Below, in pieces: positions 46,800 to 56,432 of a DNA stretch of 64,000 nt; within the stretch, counting starts at the first letter, position 1, and the number at the start of each line of letters is the position of its first letter. A model generated the notes under the pieces. That model saw nothing but the letters and a program-made list of their open reading frames with translations, had not been told where the DNA came from and searched no databases. The DNA lies in assembly GCA_938084835.1 (NCBI GenBank), contig CALKER010000020.1:1-64000 (forward strand). Direction: 5' to 3'. This DNA is from an uncultured Thermoguttaceae bacterium. GTDB lineage: Bacteria; Planctomycetota; Planctomycetia; Pirellulales; Thermoguttaceae. The translations under genes were made by a program, and so were the position numbers.

Positions 46800-48353
46800 A
46801 TGTGTACTCATTGTGCTCAGGGTTGTAGTCAGCGTTCCACGTGTTGTCCTGATGTGCGTGCGCCATTTTCCTTCGGAGTTTCCCGGCGGGGTTTTCTGAG
46901 CAGTGTAGGCGGTGCGGGCTTGGGCGGCTTCATGTGGGCATCGTTGTCCACTGCCGGCCAAGCTTCGGGAGAGTTGCCCGTGGCGCCTCCACGGAAACCT
47001 CTGGTTGTTAAACCGATCTTCACGTATCGCCTGTACCAGCCTCGGCCGCAAACCAGTTGGCGTCCTTGGGGGGGCATCCATACTCGCGAAGATCTGGAAA
47101 AGGAAGTGGGCCGAATCCAATCCGAACTAGATTGGCTCAGTACTCAGGCTGATTTCCCGATTCGAATGCTTTCTTTGTCAGCAGTGGATAACGAGGGCCT
47201 ACTGGCAGGCGATCCCGAGGTGGCCCAGGCGGATGTCCTGCTGGTTTTTGCCTATGGGGGAGATCTCAATCCGATCGGGAAGCTGGGAAAGGATACGATC
47301 TTTTTCGTACGTCATCAGTCTGGGCCGGTGTACTTGCATTACGAAATTGTCATACCGCGTTTTTTGCGGCAACACACCGATACCCGACAGATTCCTCACA
47401 TCGGCTACGACGATGTCGTGGTTGACGACATGGGCGAGGTGCTGTGGCGGCTCCGCGCCCTTTGTGGACTGAAAAATTCAATTGGGACCCGGATTATCGC
47501 CATTGGGGGGCCTGGGGCGTGGAGTCATCCTTTCGCCGTGGTGGAGCCTGCGATCCGCGACAAATGGCAATTCGACATTCGGGCGTTACCTTACGACGTG
47601 CTTGCCAAATTGATCCAGGAGGCCCGACAAAATGAGGCGATGGTCCGGACGGCCCGCGAGCGAACGGCGGCTCTGCTTGCAAGTCGTGGGGTTACGTTGG
47701 AATGTGATCGGGGGTTCGTGGAACGGGCATTCCTTTTGGAACATGTCTTCCGCCGGGTGATGGCGGAGGCTGACTGCCGGGCTATCACCGTCTTGGGATG
47801 TATGGGCACGATCATGCCTGTTTCGGAGACGACGGCTTGCCTGCCCCTGACAACGCTCAACGACGAGGGCTTCATGGCCTTTTGCGAGTCGGACTTTGTA
47901 GTCATCCCCGCCTGTGTGTTGTTGGGAAATATCTCCGGGAAGCCAATCTTTTTCTGCAACCCGACTTATCCCCACAATGGGATCATGACGCTAGCGCACT
48001 GTACGGCCCCACGGAAAATGGATGGCAAGACAGAGGAGCCGGTTCGCATTCTCACTCACTTCGAGTCCGATTATGGTGCTGCGCCTAAAGTTGAGATGCG
48101 GAAGGGGCAACAGATCACCTGCGTGATTCCCGACTTCTCCTCGGAGAAGTGGGTCGGCTTGGTAGGCCAGATTGAGGATAGCCCCTTCCTCGATATTTGC
48201 CGTTCACAAATTGAGGTGCGGCACCAAGTGCCCGATCTCCTTTTGGCCGAGCGGATGCGAGGGTTCCACTGGGCAGTGGCCTACGGGGATTATCACCGCG
48301 AGATGGCCTACGCCTTACGACGGTTGGGTATTGCTTGGGAGTTCCTAGGATAA
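46800..48353 (+). CDS. Tat-exported L-fucose/arabinose isomerase-like protein with Cys-rich N-terminus
   Basis: A 517-aa protein. Residues 1-17 hold six Cys (MCTHCAQGCSQRSTCC), followed by a twin-arginine signal VSRRGFLSSVGGAGLGGFMW. The mature part resembles the L-fucose isomerase fold: ADVLLVFAYGGDLNPIG, RIIAIGGPGAWSHP, ITVLGCMGTIMPVSETTACL and FCESDFVVIPACVLL. The last two blocks contain Glu, Asp and Cys positions found near the isomerase active site. A Cys cluster before the Tat motif is unusual; if ATG 46800 is right, it would be cytoplasmic before export. An internal start is possible but no other Met precedes the RR. Confidence 0.65.
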   Translation: MCTHCAQGCSQRSTCCPDVRAPFSFGVSRRGFLSSVGGAGLGGFMWASLSTAGQASGELPVAPPRKPLVVKPIFTYRLYQPRPQTSWRPWGGIHTREDLEKEVGRIQSELDWLSTQADFPIRMLSLSAVDNEGLLAGDPEVAQADVLLVFAYGGDLNPIGKLGKDTIFFVRHQSGPVYLHYEIVIPRFLRQHTDTRQIPHIGYDDVVVDDMGEVLWRLRALCGLKNSIGTRIIAIGGPGAWSHPFAVVEPAIRDKWQFDIRALPYDVLAKLIQEARQNEAMVRTARERTAALLASRGVTLECDRGFVERAFLLEHVFRRVMAEADCRAITVLGCMGTIMPVSETTACLPLTTLNDEGFMAFCESDFVVIPACVLLGNISGKPIFFCNPTYPHNGIMTLAHCTAPRKMDGKTEEPVRILTHFESDYGAAPKVEMRKGQQITCVIPDFSSEKWVGLVGQIEDSPFLDICRSQIEVRHQVPDLLLAERMRGFHWAVAYGDYHREMAYALRRLGIAWEFLG

Positions 48354-48443
48354 GCGGTGGCTGTCCTTTGCAGAGCCACATTGGTAGAGGTTTGAGTCCA
48401 GCGGCACAGCAGGCTGTGAGGGACAAATTCACGTTGGACCACC

Positions 48444-49097
48444 ATGAAGGAGGATACCGCCTACTTACACATTCTTTACCTTGTTCGGCACGGAGAGAGC
48501 TGTTACAACGCTGAAGGGCGCGTGCAGGGGCAAAGCGATGTTCCGCTGTCGCCTTTGGGCGAAGAGCAGAGCGAAGCGGTGGCCACCGCTTTATGCCGGG
48601 TGCCATTGACTGCTATTTACTCCAGTCCGCTTCTTCGGGCCCGGCAGACGGCCGAGCGTATCGCCGCACATCACGGGTTGCCAATCCTGTTTGACGACAG
48701 ACTCCAAGAGCTCCATGCCGGCATCTTTCAGGGGAAGCTTCGCCGGGAACTGCCCCTGCTCTTTCCCGAGGAGTATGCCGCGTGGAGCACAGGGGACCCC
48801 TTTTATGTAATACCCGGGGGGCAGTCGCGGCAACAAGTGCGGGAGCGTGGTGCCGCGGCACTACGTGACATAGCGGCTCGCCATACTGGGCATACGGCCG
48901 TTGTAGGCCACGGGGCTCTTTTTCGCTTTGCCTTGGCAGCCCTCGTCGCTGGGGAAAATACCCTGGAGCTACCTCCGCTTGCCAACGGTTCTATCACCAC
49001 CATCGCTTATGCTCGTGAGGGGACATTTCGGCTGCTAGCCTACAATCAGGTGGATCACCTCCGCCATTTGGCGCCGTCTTCCTTGGGCGATCTGTGA
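48444..49097 (+). CDS. Histidine phosphatase family protein (phosphoglycerate mutase-like)
   Basis: A 217-aa protein with the phosphohistidine motif LVRHGESCYNAEGRVQGQSD, the downstream Arg/Glu block SSPLLRARQTAERIA and LQELHAGIFQGKLRREL, and the second catalytic His in TAVVGHGALFRFALA. Family members are phosphatases for sugar phosphates or alpha-ribazole-5'-phosphate, or mutases. Without more context the substrate is open. It follows the isomerase-like gene by 90 bp on the same strand. Confidence 0.92.
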   Translation: MKEDTAYLHILYLVRHGESCYNAEGRVQGQSDVPLSPLGEEQSEAVATALCRVPLTAIYSSPLLRARQTAERIAAHHGLPILFDDRLQELHAGIFQGKLRRELPLLFPEEYAAWSTGDPFYVIPGGQSRQQVRERGAAALRDIAARHTGHTAVVGHGALFRFALAALVAGENTLELPPLANGSITTIAYAREGTFRLLAYNQVDHLRHLAPSSLGDL

Positions 49098-49448
49098 GAA
49101 CTGGGGAGCAGGCTTTGGCTGCCTCAGCCAGTGATGATGCGTGCCTACGCCCGGTCAAGCTCTCGATGAGGAAGTTAGATCGCTGGTGGCAGGCGAGCTG
49201 AAGTGAATGGTAAACTTGCCCTCCCGGGGAAGTTTTCCGCTTTGTCTGGGCGAGGGACACTTGCTTGGGTTTTTCTTGGTAAAGGATGTCTCACCCAAGC
49301 TTAGCGAGTCCAGCGCCCCAACCTCGAGGGGGCGCATCTGAAAGCCTGGTTCCTCAAGTTCGAGGGGACACACCGATTCGATGTAGTTCCGGCATGAAGT
49401 CGCCGGTCGGCCTCGGCGAAGACAGGATCTTGGTCGCTTGGGATGGCC
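49098..49448. other. Gene-free spacer
   Basis: About 350 bp between convergent genes. No clear terminator or ORF. Confidence 0.4.
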
Positions 49449-51902
49449 CTATCGAATCGCTTGCCATCCGTCGGATGAGCCGGTGCGCAAGGAAGCCCCT
49501 TGAGAAGAGACGAAGGAAGGGGTCGCCGGTGGTTTCGATTGGCTCCTTGTTTTTTCCTCCCATGCGATGGCTGCTGCAGCCTCACCTATCCGAGGTCGTT
49601 TCTCCCGATTTGTCTCGGCCCCTGAGTTGATGGGGCTCTGAGTGGCCCCCACCAGAGCTGTGAGGTCTAGATTAGCAATGTCGAACTTCTGGGCCCGACG
49701 GGGGATTGGCTCCGCTGGCTGGCCGTTGGGCGCAAGCAGCTGAGGGCCGGCCAAGTCGGTTGTCTCTGATTGCCACGGAACCCGGTTAGCCGAGAATTGA
49801 TCCTGGAGTAGCTGAGGATCCATGGGCTGAGATCCCCGAGGCATGGTGGGAGGTGTGACAGGGTCTGGGGCCGGTTCTGCTGGGATCGGCTCCGGCGGGG
49901 GTGTGGGAATGATTTCTGCGGGGATCTCACCCGCCCTCTTTGGCAGGCGAACCTCGGGTTCTGGGAGCTCTTCCGGCTGAGCCAGGATGCCGACATGTTG
50001 ACGATAGGGTCCGCGGCTGACTACAGAAGGTTCGGTGAAGCCGTAATCGATGTAAATCGCGGCATCCCGAGCGCGGGCGCGACGAAGAGCATCAAAGTAG
50101 GCTTTTTCCGGCCAGGGACCCTCCGCTAAGTGAATCCCGTTATATTCTAAAAGGGAACCTTTCTGATAGTGGAAATTAGCTACGGCGAGGTTGTAATCTA
50201 CAAGGGCGCGGAAGTAGTCGATCTCGGCTTCCGCCACTCGCCGCTGAGAATCTAGAATGAAATTCAGTGCCGCCTGGCGGACCGGCAGACCAACGCGTTC
50301 GCGTTCTTTGTAACCTTCCAGCTCTCTTTGGGCGGCAAGAAGGCGGTTCAAGTTGGTTTGTGCCCGAACGTAGCTCTCATCCATGGCCCGATAGGCGTCT
50401 GCCAAGAGCTGAACCACGGCAAGTTCTTGCTCTTGCAGTACTGCCCGGTCGCGAACTAACTGAAGTTGGGCATGGCGGACCGCGGCCATTTCACGGCGGA
50501 AGCCAAGCGGCATCTGGAATTGCAAGCCCACCTCCCACTCCTGGAAGTCCCCGCTCATCAACGAGGAGTAGGCATCGCTCCCGCTTGCCAAGGGATTGGG
50601 ATTGCCGCTTGAGGGATCGATCAACTCGTCTCCCAAGCCGACAAAGCGATATCGTCCGGTCAGGTCCAGGCGGGGGAGAAGGTGATTTTTGGCGGCCGCC
50701 AGTTCCAGTTCCCGTTGTTTAATCCGCCAGCGTTGGCGCCGGAGGTTCACCGAGCGTACCAAGGCTTCAGCGTGGGCGGATGTCCAGTCGAAGACAAACT
50801 TGGCAGTGGTGGGCTCGTCAGAGGGCCTGATGAGCCGTCCATCTGCCGGCGCTAGGCCCAAAAGATAACGGAGCGATGCCTCCCGCCGAAATAGGTTAGC
50901 CTGCGACTGCTCCGCCAAGCTCCGAAGCAGGAAATACTGGTGCCGGGCTAATCCTTCATCTTGCATCGAGGCTTTGCCGGCATCATACTCCGCTCGCACT
51001 TTCTGCCACGTGTCGAGCGCTTCTTGCAGGGCGCGGTTGAGGGAGTCCAGGGAACGATAGGCGTAGTAGAGCTCCCAATACGCCCGCTCCACCCCAAAGA
51101 CCAAATCTCGCACCTCGGCTTCAAAGTCGGTGAGCGATATGTCGGTGTTTATCCGTGCGATCATCACTCCTTGGTAAACACCCGGGGGAGCTCCGGGACC
51201 AGCGATCCGGTTGAACCTCACTCCATTGCCTTGAAGCAATGGATGGGAGAATTGGGCCTCGAGGCTCACCGTCCAGTCGCTCGGATGTTGGCGAAAAGGC
51301 TGATTGTTGAAGTCATAAATCACGCGGTGAGTTAGCGATACGGTTCCGCCGGTAGCCAAGACCTTCCGCAGCTGGGCTTGAAACGAACCCATATCCTGCT
51401 GGAATGACTCGGGACGGATGCGGAAGCCACCAATGGCGGCCGAATTTTGCGGGGTGTCATTTTTTTGGAACATGAGACTGGTAGCAAGTTGGGCATCGAA
51501 GGCGGCCAAAGCGGCCTCCGGGCCAATTCGCGGATTGGCCTCTGCCAATGCCGGGTCATAGACGCTCCCGGCAAAGTCGGGGTTCACAAGCAGACTTTGT
51601 GGCTGATCCACCACACGGAACACCTTACTGTTACTTAAGGCAATCCGCATGGCTTCCTGAAGGCTGAGATCCCAATAGTTTTGGGGATGCGGATTGCTGA
51701 CCGTCAAAGGTGCTTGCGCCAGCGCGGCATCCGCGAGGCTGGGTTGTTCCAAATCCGGGTACTCGATCTGCGTGGCCTGATTGGTATAGTGCGACAGGTC
51801 ACCGTCTTCCCGGAAAAAGAACGGTTGTTGGGGTCGGCAACCGAATGAAGCAACCACAAAGGCGCCAAGGCCAAGGCCAATCAGAACCTGATGCCGACGC
51901 AT
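49449..51902 (-). CDS. TolC-family outer membrane efflux lipoprotein
   Basis: About 817 aa from ATG 51902 (MRRHQVLIGLGLGAFVVASF then GC, a lipobox). Two OEP-type coiled-coil regions are visible: LTDFEAEVRDLVFGVERAYW with YAYRSLDSLNRALQEALDTW, and VRHAQLQLVRDRAVLQEQEL with YVRAQTNLNRLLAAQRELEG. It is long for the family (about 450-500) because of an N-terminal extension and a Pro-rich C-terminal tail of about 200 residues (PAEIIPTPPPEPIPAEPAPD). No inner-membrane pump or adaptor genes are adjacent, so the partner is elsewhere. Confidence 0.88.
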   Translation of the reverse strand: MRRHQVLIGLGLGAFVVASFGCRPQQPFFFREDGDLSHYTNQATQIEYPDLEQPSLADAALAQAPLTVSNPHPQNYWDLSLQEAMRIALSNSKVFRVVDQPQSLLVNPDFAGSVYDPALAEANPRIGPEAALAAFDAQLATSLMFQKNDTPQNSAAIGGFRIRPESFQQDMGSFQAQLRKVLATGGTVSLTHRVIYDFNNQPFRQHPSDWTVSLEAQFSHPLLQGNGVRFNRIAGPGAPPGVYQGVMIARINTDISLTDFEAEVRDLVFGVERAYWELYYAYRSLDSLNRALQEALDTWQKVRAEYDAGKASMQDEGLARHQYFLLRSLAEQSQANLFRREASLRYLLGLAPADGRLIRPSDEPTTAKFVFDWTSAHAEALVRSVNLRRQRWRIKQRELELAAAKNHLLPRLDLTGRYRFVGLGDELIDPSSGNPNPLASGSDAYSSLMSGDFQEWEVGLQFQMPLGFRREMAAVRHAQLQLVRDRAVLQEQELAVVQLLADAYRAMDESYVRAQTNLNRLLAAQRELEGYKERERVGLPVRQAALNFILDSQRRVAEAEIDYFRALVDYNLAVANFHYQKGSLLEYNGIHLAEGPWPEKAYFDALRRARARDAAIYIDYGFTEPSVVSRGPYRQHVGILAQPEELPEPEVRLPKRAGEIPAEIIPTPPPEPIPAEPAPDPVTPPTMPRGSQPMDPQLLQDQFSANRVPWQSETTDLAGPQLLAPNGQPAEPIPRRAQKFDIANLDLTALVGATQSPINSGAETNREKRPRIGEAAAAIAWEEKTRSQSKPPATPSFVSSQGASLRTGSSDGWQAIR

Positions 51903-52739
51903 GAGGAAATTGCCTTTTTTCGCAACCACGATGAGTCTTCACACCGGTCAGAGAAGAGGATTTACCAAGCGTTTTGCGAACGCAGACCCGCATCGATAAG
52001 AGGAACCTTGGGTCTTTTAGGGCCCCAAGAAGCTGGATTCTGCGGCCTATTATCGGGTGTGTGGATAGAAAACTTTAGGAAAATCTCAGCGCCTGCGAAA
52101 GTTTTGCTTCGCTTTGGGGCTGTCGCCCAGTTAGGAGCCATGGGAGTAAGCTTTAACCTACGAGACCTAGGAAATTTGCGAAAAATACTCGCAAAACCCG
52201 GGAGCGACCAAAATGTGAAGACCGAAATTGGGAAAAATGGGAAGACTGCTCGCCATTAATCATTTCTAACGCACATTTAGGTTCGGAATTGCAAGTGAAA
52301 TGACGTATGTGGAAACGACCCTTGAATGCCTTACCTTACATGAACGCTTTACCTTACCAGATGAACTTCACCACCATCTGGCAGTTGCATCCTGGCTGGG
52401 CTGCCGCCAATAGCGGAGGCAGGGGTTTGGTTGCAGCTACGAATGTGCTTTTCAGTGCGCCGTTACTGTCACTAGTCAAGAAACGGGTATTTGTTGTTTC
52501 CACCTTTTGCGGAGCCGTTTGGTGACCGATCAACAAGGCCCCTGCTATCTTGCAACTGCTAGCACGGTTATTATTGTGGAAAGGTGTCCGAAAGAGGGAT
52601 GATTTGGAAATTAGTCGGCAGTTTGCTTGGGGGTCTGCATCCGCCGGGGGGCCGAAGGGTTTGCAAAACGCGACTCTCGCGGAAGCGGTGAGAAACTAAC
52701 ACATCGCACGATTTCCACAACGTCAGAAAACATTACCCG
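51903..52739. other. Gene-free spacer
   Basis: About 840 bp between divergent genes. Promoters must lie here; I see no RNA or ORF I can support. Confidence 0.4.
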
Positions 52740-54125
52740 ATGCAGGGATTTTTGCCAGAATACGAAATCAATCCCGCCACGTGGTTTTACTTATCGTCAC
52801 TACTGACGATAGGGATATTCTTCAAGTTTTACCGGCTGGCGAGTATTCGTAATTTCGACCTCCTGGCTCTTCTGGCTATCTCACCCGGACTGTTGTGGGT
52901 TTCGCGAGGAGTGGCGCAGGGGTATGAACTTCTTTTTGTGTTGACGCTATTGTTTTTCTTTAGGACCCTTTTGGATCCGCTTTTAATTCGCCGCCCGCTT
53001 TTGGAACCGAACCTTAATCCGAGTGGCCTGGCCTTTACCACTGTAGCCTTGCTTGTGTTCTTAGTTGGGGGTTTGGCAACGGAGCGAATTCCTGAACTTG
53101 CCCGTGTAGGGGTGCTAAGCCCGGCACGGGCAGTGGAACTAAAGCGTCCGCTTCTATATCGGTTGGGGTTTGTAGGGGTGATGTCGCACTCCTCCCCCGA
53201 AGAGGGCAGACCGGAAAGGCCCGGGGTGCCAGGGCCAACTTCCGGTGATAGTGCCTCGGTAGATCGCCGGCAGGTGATATTGGTACGGCTGGCAGTAGTG
53301 TTGGTTCATTTTTTGATCGTACTTGCGCTTATCTGCCTGGGTTATGTCCACTTTGAAGACATTCATACGGCGGTGGGGATGGCTTCGCTTTATCTCCTCC
53401 TGCCCTACACTGTCCAAATGAGCCCAAGGCTGGATCATTTCCTTCCTGGGGCTCTTCTTGTGTGGGCGCTTGCCAGCTATCGCCAGCCTATGGTGGCGGG
53501 GATTATTCTAGGAATTGCCGGATGGGTGATTGGGTACCCCTTATTCCTTATTCCCTTGTGGATCAGCTTCTATTTCCGGCGGGGCCTTGTGCGTTTTTTA
53601 CTTGGTGGCCTAATTTCCCTTCCCGCCACCTGGATTCTTGTGTGGTTTTGCACGTTCCTAGCCTGGGTAATGGGAGTTGAATCGCCAGGGACGACGTGGA
53701 CCAATTTTCGTGAGCTTTTAGGGTGGATGGTCTTTAAACTTCCCCAGGCTGATGGTTTTTGGGCAGATCGGGTTCAAGCTTTCCGCATTCCGGTGGTCGC
53801 TGCCTTTGTGGCCTTGGCCGCAAGCTATGCGTTATGGCCTGCCCACAAAAGTTTGGGCACCTTGATCAGCTGTTCCTGTACCCTTCTACTGGGCGTACAG
53901 TTATGGCATCCTTATCAAGGCGGCCTTTACCTCGGATGGTATTTGCCGCTTCTGATATCAACCATCTTTCGGCCTAATTTGGAAGACCGGATGGCCATTT
54001 CGGTGGTTTCGGAATCCTGGCTCCCCTCGCGTACACAGTTGTGGCTTACCGCTTGGCTGGAAGATTGGGGTTTTTGGCCGATCCTCAAGTGGTGGACGCG
54101 ATGGAGAAAGAAAAATGGCGATTAA
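52740..54125 (+). CDS. Polytopic membrane protein, unknown function
   Basis: A 461-aa protein with roughly nine to eleven hydrophobic segments (for example FYLSSLLTIGIFF, LALLVFLVGGL, ALICLGYVHFEDIH, MVAGIILGIAGWVIGYPLFL, AFVALAASYALW). A soluble loop at about 140-175 contains SSPEEGRPERPGVPGPTSGD. It resembles polytopic membrane proteins found in planctomycete genomes, but I cannot name a family. No catalytic motif seen. Confidence 0.75.
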   Translation: MQGFLPEYEINPATWFYLSSLLTIGIFFKFYRLASIRNFDLLALLAISPGLLWVSRGVAQGYELLFVLTLLFFFRTLLDPLLIRRPLLEPNLNPSGLAFTTVALLVFLVGGLATERIPELARVGVLSPARAVELKRPLLYRLGFVGVMSHSSPEEGRPERPGVPGPTSGDSASVDRRQVILVRLAVVLVHFLIVLALICLGYVHFEDIHTAVGMASLYLLLPYTVQMSPRLDHFLPGALLVWALASYRQPMVAGIILGIAGWVIGYPLFLIPLWISFYFRRGLVRFLLGGLISLPATWILVWFCTFLAWVMGVESPGTTWTNFRELLGWMVFKLPQADGFWADRVQAFRIPVVAAFVALAASYALWPAHKSLGTLISCSCTLLLGVQLWHPYQGGLYLGWYLPLLISTIFRPNLEDRMAISVVSESWLPSRTQLWLTAWLEDWGFWPILKWWTRWRKKNGD

Positions 54126-54356
54126 CTGGCATCGCTTGATCTAGCCGCATGGAAAACTACGCTCACCTCGTAAGTCGGCCGCCACTGGGGCTAACGTTTT
54201 GTTGGCGCAAAAGATATCAGAACAGATCAATTTTCATACTCAATCCCTGATCGCTGCGGTCCATTAAGCGGAGTAGGGCGGTAAGGAACCGCTTTGCGAT
54301 GAGGCGTTCCCGCCACACATGGGGCTGCTTTTGGTTTATAAGTTGGGCGAGGGTTC

Positions 54357-55886
54357 TTAGTCCCGACGTGGACTGATGGTAGTTTCCGATCGTCGTTGGG
54401 CGGCATACCAGGCTCGCCACCGGTTTTGGTCGAAACCAAAGTTCACCCCACCGGTGAGAGTTACCAAGGCATCGAGGACTTGCCTATTTTGCACAGCTTG
54501 GGTAACTACCGTGGGTCCCCCGCCCACGGAAAATCCCGTACCTCCAGTACCAAAACTTGTGGTGATCTGACCCGGGTTACCGCTCGCAATCTTGATCTTG
54601 TGTGTTGTTACTAAGGCCTCGATCAACGCTCCGACGGCCGATGGGTCTCCTAGGGCAGCCAGAGCTACTGCCGCTCGGTTTACCTCCACATTATCCGCGC
54701 TCCGTAACCTGCCCACGAAGTAGTCCACGACGGCGGGGCTGTGACGCTTCTTTAAATGGTCGAGACAAGTGAGGCGAACTTCTTCCGCCGGATCGGCCAA
54801 AGCCCAGTAAGCTAAGGCCTGCTCGGCCCGAGTTGTTCCAATCCGCGCCAGGGCATCAACGAAAAGGAGGCGAGCCCATGGGCGTTTTTCGCTCTTGAGG
54901 GCATCGACCAATGCGTTCACGGCAAAAGGATCGTTAATTTGAGCAATTTGTTCACGGGCAAGGGCTCCGCGATTGGTATCGAGCCAACCTTGCCAACGAT
55001 TGATTTTTTGCTTCCATTCACTCTGGGCGGTCTCGATTTTTTGCTTCTGTTCCATGAGGCGGACCACCTGCGGCAGCACCCATCTGCCACCGTAAAGAAC
55101 GTAACCGTCGGCCCGCATGAGCTCCTCGCGAGTTGTCCACTGACCATCTCGCGAAATATATCCCAGGAGGCGCCGGGCCTCGGTGTGATTTGGGTCAAGC
55201 TCAAGAATTCGCCGCAGATGACGTTCTCGCTCGGCATTGAGCGATCGCTCCCGACACCACTCCGCAAGTTGCCAATGTCCGTCCACCGTGTCGGGCAGTT
55301 GGGGCCAAAGCGCTTCGTATTCAACTAATTCTTTGCGGATTTGCGCGAAATCCTCTACAAGCTCTCGCGGAATGGTCACTTCCATCGAATTGTTCAGTCG
55401 CACCCGAAAGCTTTTGCGGGGCAACTCAGTCGGGTTGAGCAACTCACCAACGACCTCACTTCCCGTGGTTAGCTTAATCCGCACGAAAGACGAGCCGTGT
55501 GGTCCTTCCTTTGACGGGCCTTCCAGTAATTTCGGAGTGGGCTCGGCCAGAGGGGGATTTTCTGGAGATAAACCCCCAACACTTTCGCCAAAGCTATGAC
55601 CACCTCCCCAGCACCACAACCACACTACGGCGACACCACAAGCGGCAATTTTGCCTAGTACTGTGATCGTAAATTGGTGACCGAGCGCGTCCCGAGGGGG
55701 TGCTTGGGGTGGGCTAGCCCAAAAAAAGCTTTCTCGACCCATCAGAGGATCCTCACCAGCAAGAAGATGCTGCACCCCGAGCAAACTTGGAGTGCGACAT
55801 CCCGAAAACATCCCAGTTTCCCCTGGTGTAGGGAATTTATTCACTATCGCGCTAATGTTACTTGAGTTTCTCCTGGCTGGCATCAT
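54357..55886 (-). CDS. Membrane-anchored HEAT-repeat protein
   Basis: A 509-aa frame from ATG 55886. Met49 at 55742 is an alternative start. A hydrophobic segment (ITVLGKIAACGVAVVWLWCW) sits at about 74-93. A small beta domain follows (SFVRIKLTTGSEVVGELLNP), then a helical linker and HEAT-type repeats from about 315 (DPFAVNALVDALKSEKRPWA, AEEVRLTCLDHLKKRHSPAV, LAALGDPSAVGALIEALVT). It resembles the HEAT protein at 20111 in overall plan: exported beta part plus HEAT repeats. Probable protein-binding scaffold. Confidence 0.75.
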   Translation of the reverse strand: MMPARRNSSNISAIVNKFPTPGETGMFSGCRTPSLLGVQHLLAGEDPLMGRESFFWASPPQAPPRDALGHQFTITVLGKIAACGVAVVWLWCWGGGHSFGESVGGLSPENPPLAEPTPKLLEGPSKEGPHGSSFVRIKLTTGSEVVGELLNPTELPRKSFRVRLNNSMEVTIPRELVEDFAQIRKELVEYEALWPQLPDTVDGHWQLAEWCRERSLNAERERHLRRILELDPNHTEARRLLGYISRDGQWTTREELMRADGYVLYGGRWVLPQVVRLMEQKQKIETAQSEWKQKINRWQGWLDTNRGALAREQIAQINDPFAVNALVDALKSEKRPWARLLFVDALARIGTTRAEQALAYWALADPAEEVRLTCLDHLKKRHSPAVVDYFVGRLRSADNVEVNRAAVALAALGDPSAVGALIEALVTTHKIKIASGNPGQITTSFGTGGTGFSVGGGPTVVTQAVQNRQVLDALVTLTGGVNFGFDQNRWRAWYAAQRRSETTISPRRD

Positions 55887-56432
55887 TTAATAGCGTTTTT
55901 GTCATGTCGGGCGTCAGAAATTTGCGGCCCAATCGGCCAAAAGTTTGTCGGGTTCGATACAACGGCAAAACTTTTCCGTTGACTCTTCGTCCCGGCGTTG
56001 GGTCTGCGACAAACACCGTGGTTTTTCTCGATCGACAGGAGGTCCTACCCTCCACCTGACCGATTTTATTCACCGATCAGGCGGGAGTGTCCCCCATTGA
56101 AGTATATTTCCCCAACGCATCCGGGACGATCGGAGGGCAAGGTCGCCGATTCAGAATGCCTAGCCAGCTCAGCAGACGGTAAGGACGGAGAATCTCTTGC
56201 AAATTGGGAGGAGACAACTCTCTTCTTCACGAGCTATGAAATTGCTTACTCCCGGTAAAGGCTTAGCAGGCCGCTTTCGAAGCAAGCACCGCCCGGGGAT
56301 CGCCCGTGTCGGTGAAACCGCTTGAGAGCTTCATGGGCCGACGGGATCCGGTTGTGCCCGCATATTACCGGCTCGGCGACTGTTGTGGGCGTCCGTTGGC
56401 TTTGCGTTACGACGGATTTGATGAACTGACCC
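55887..56432. other. Gene-free spacer
   Basis: About 545 bp with no supported gene, RNA or strong repeat. Confidence 0.4.
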
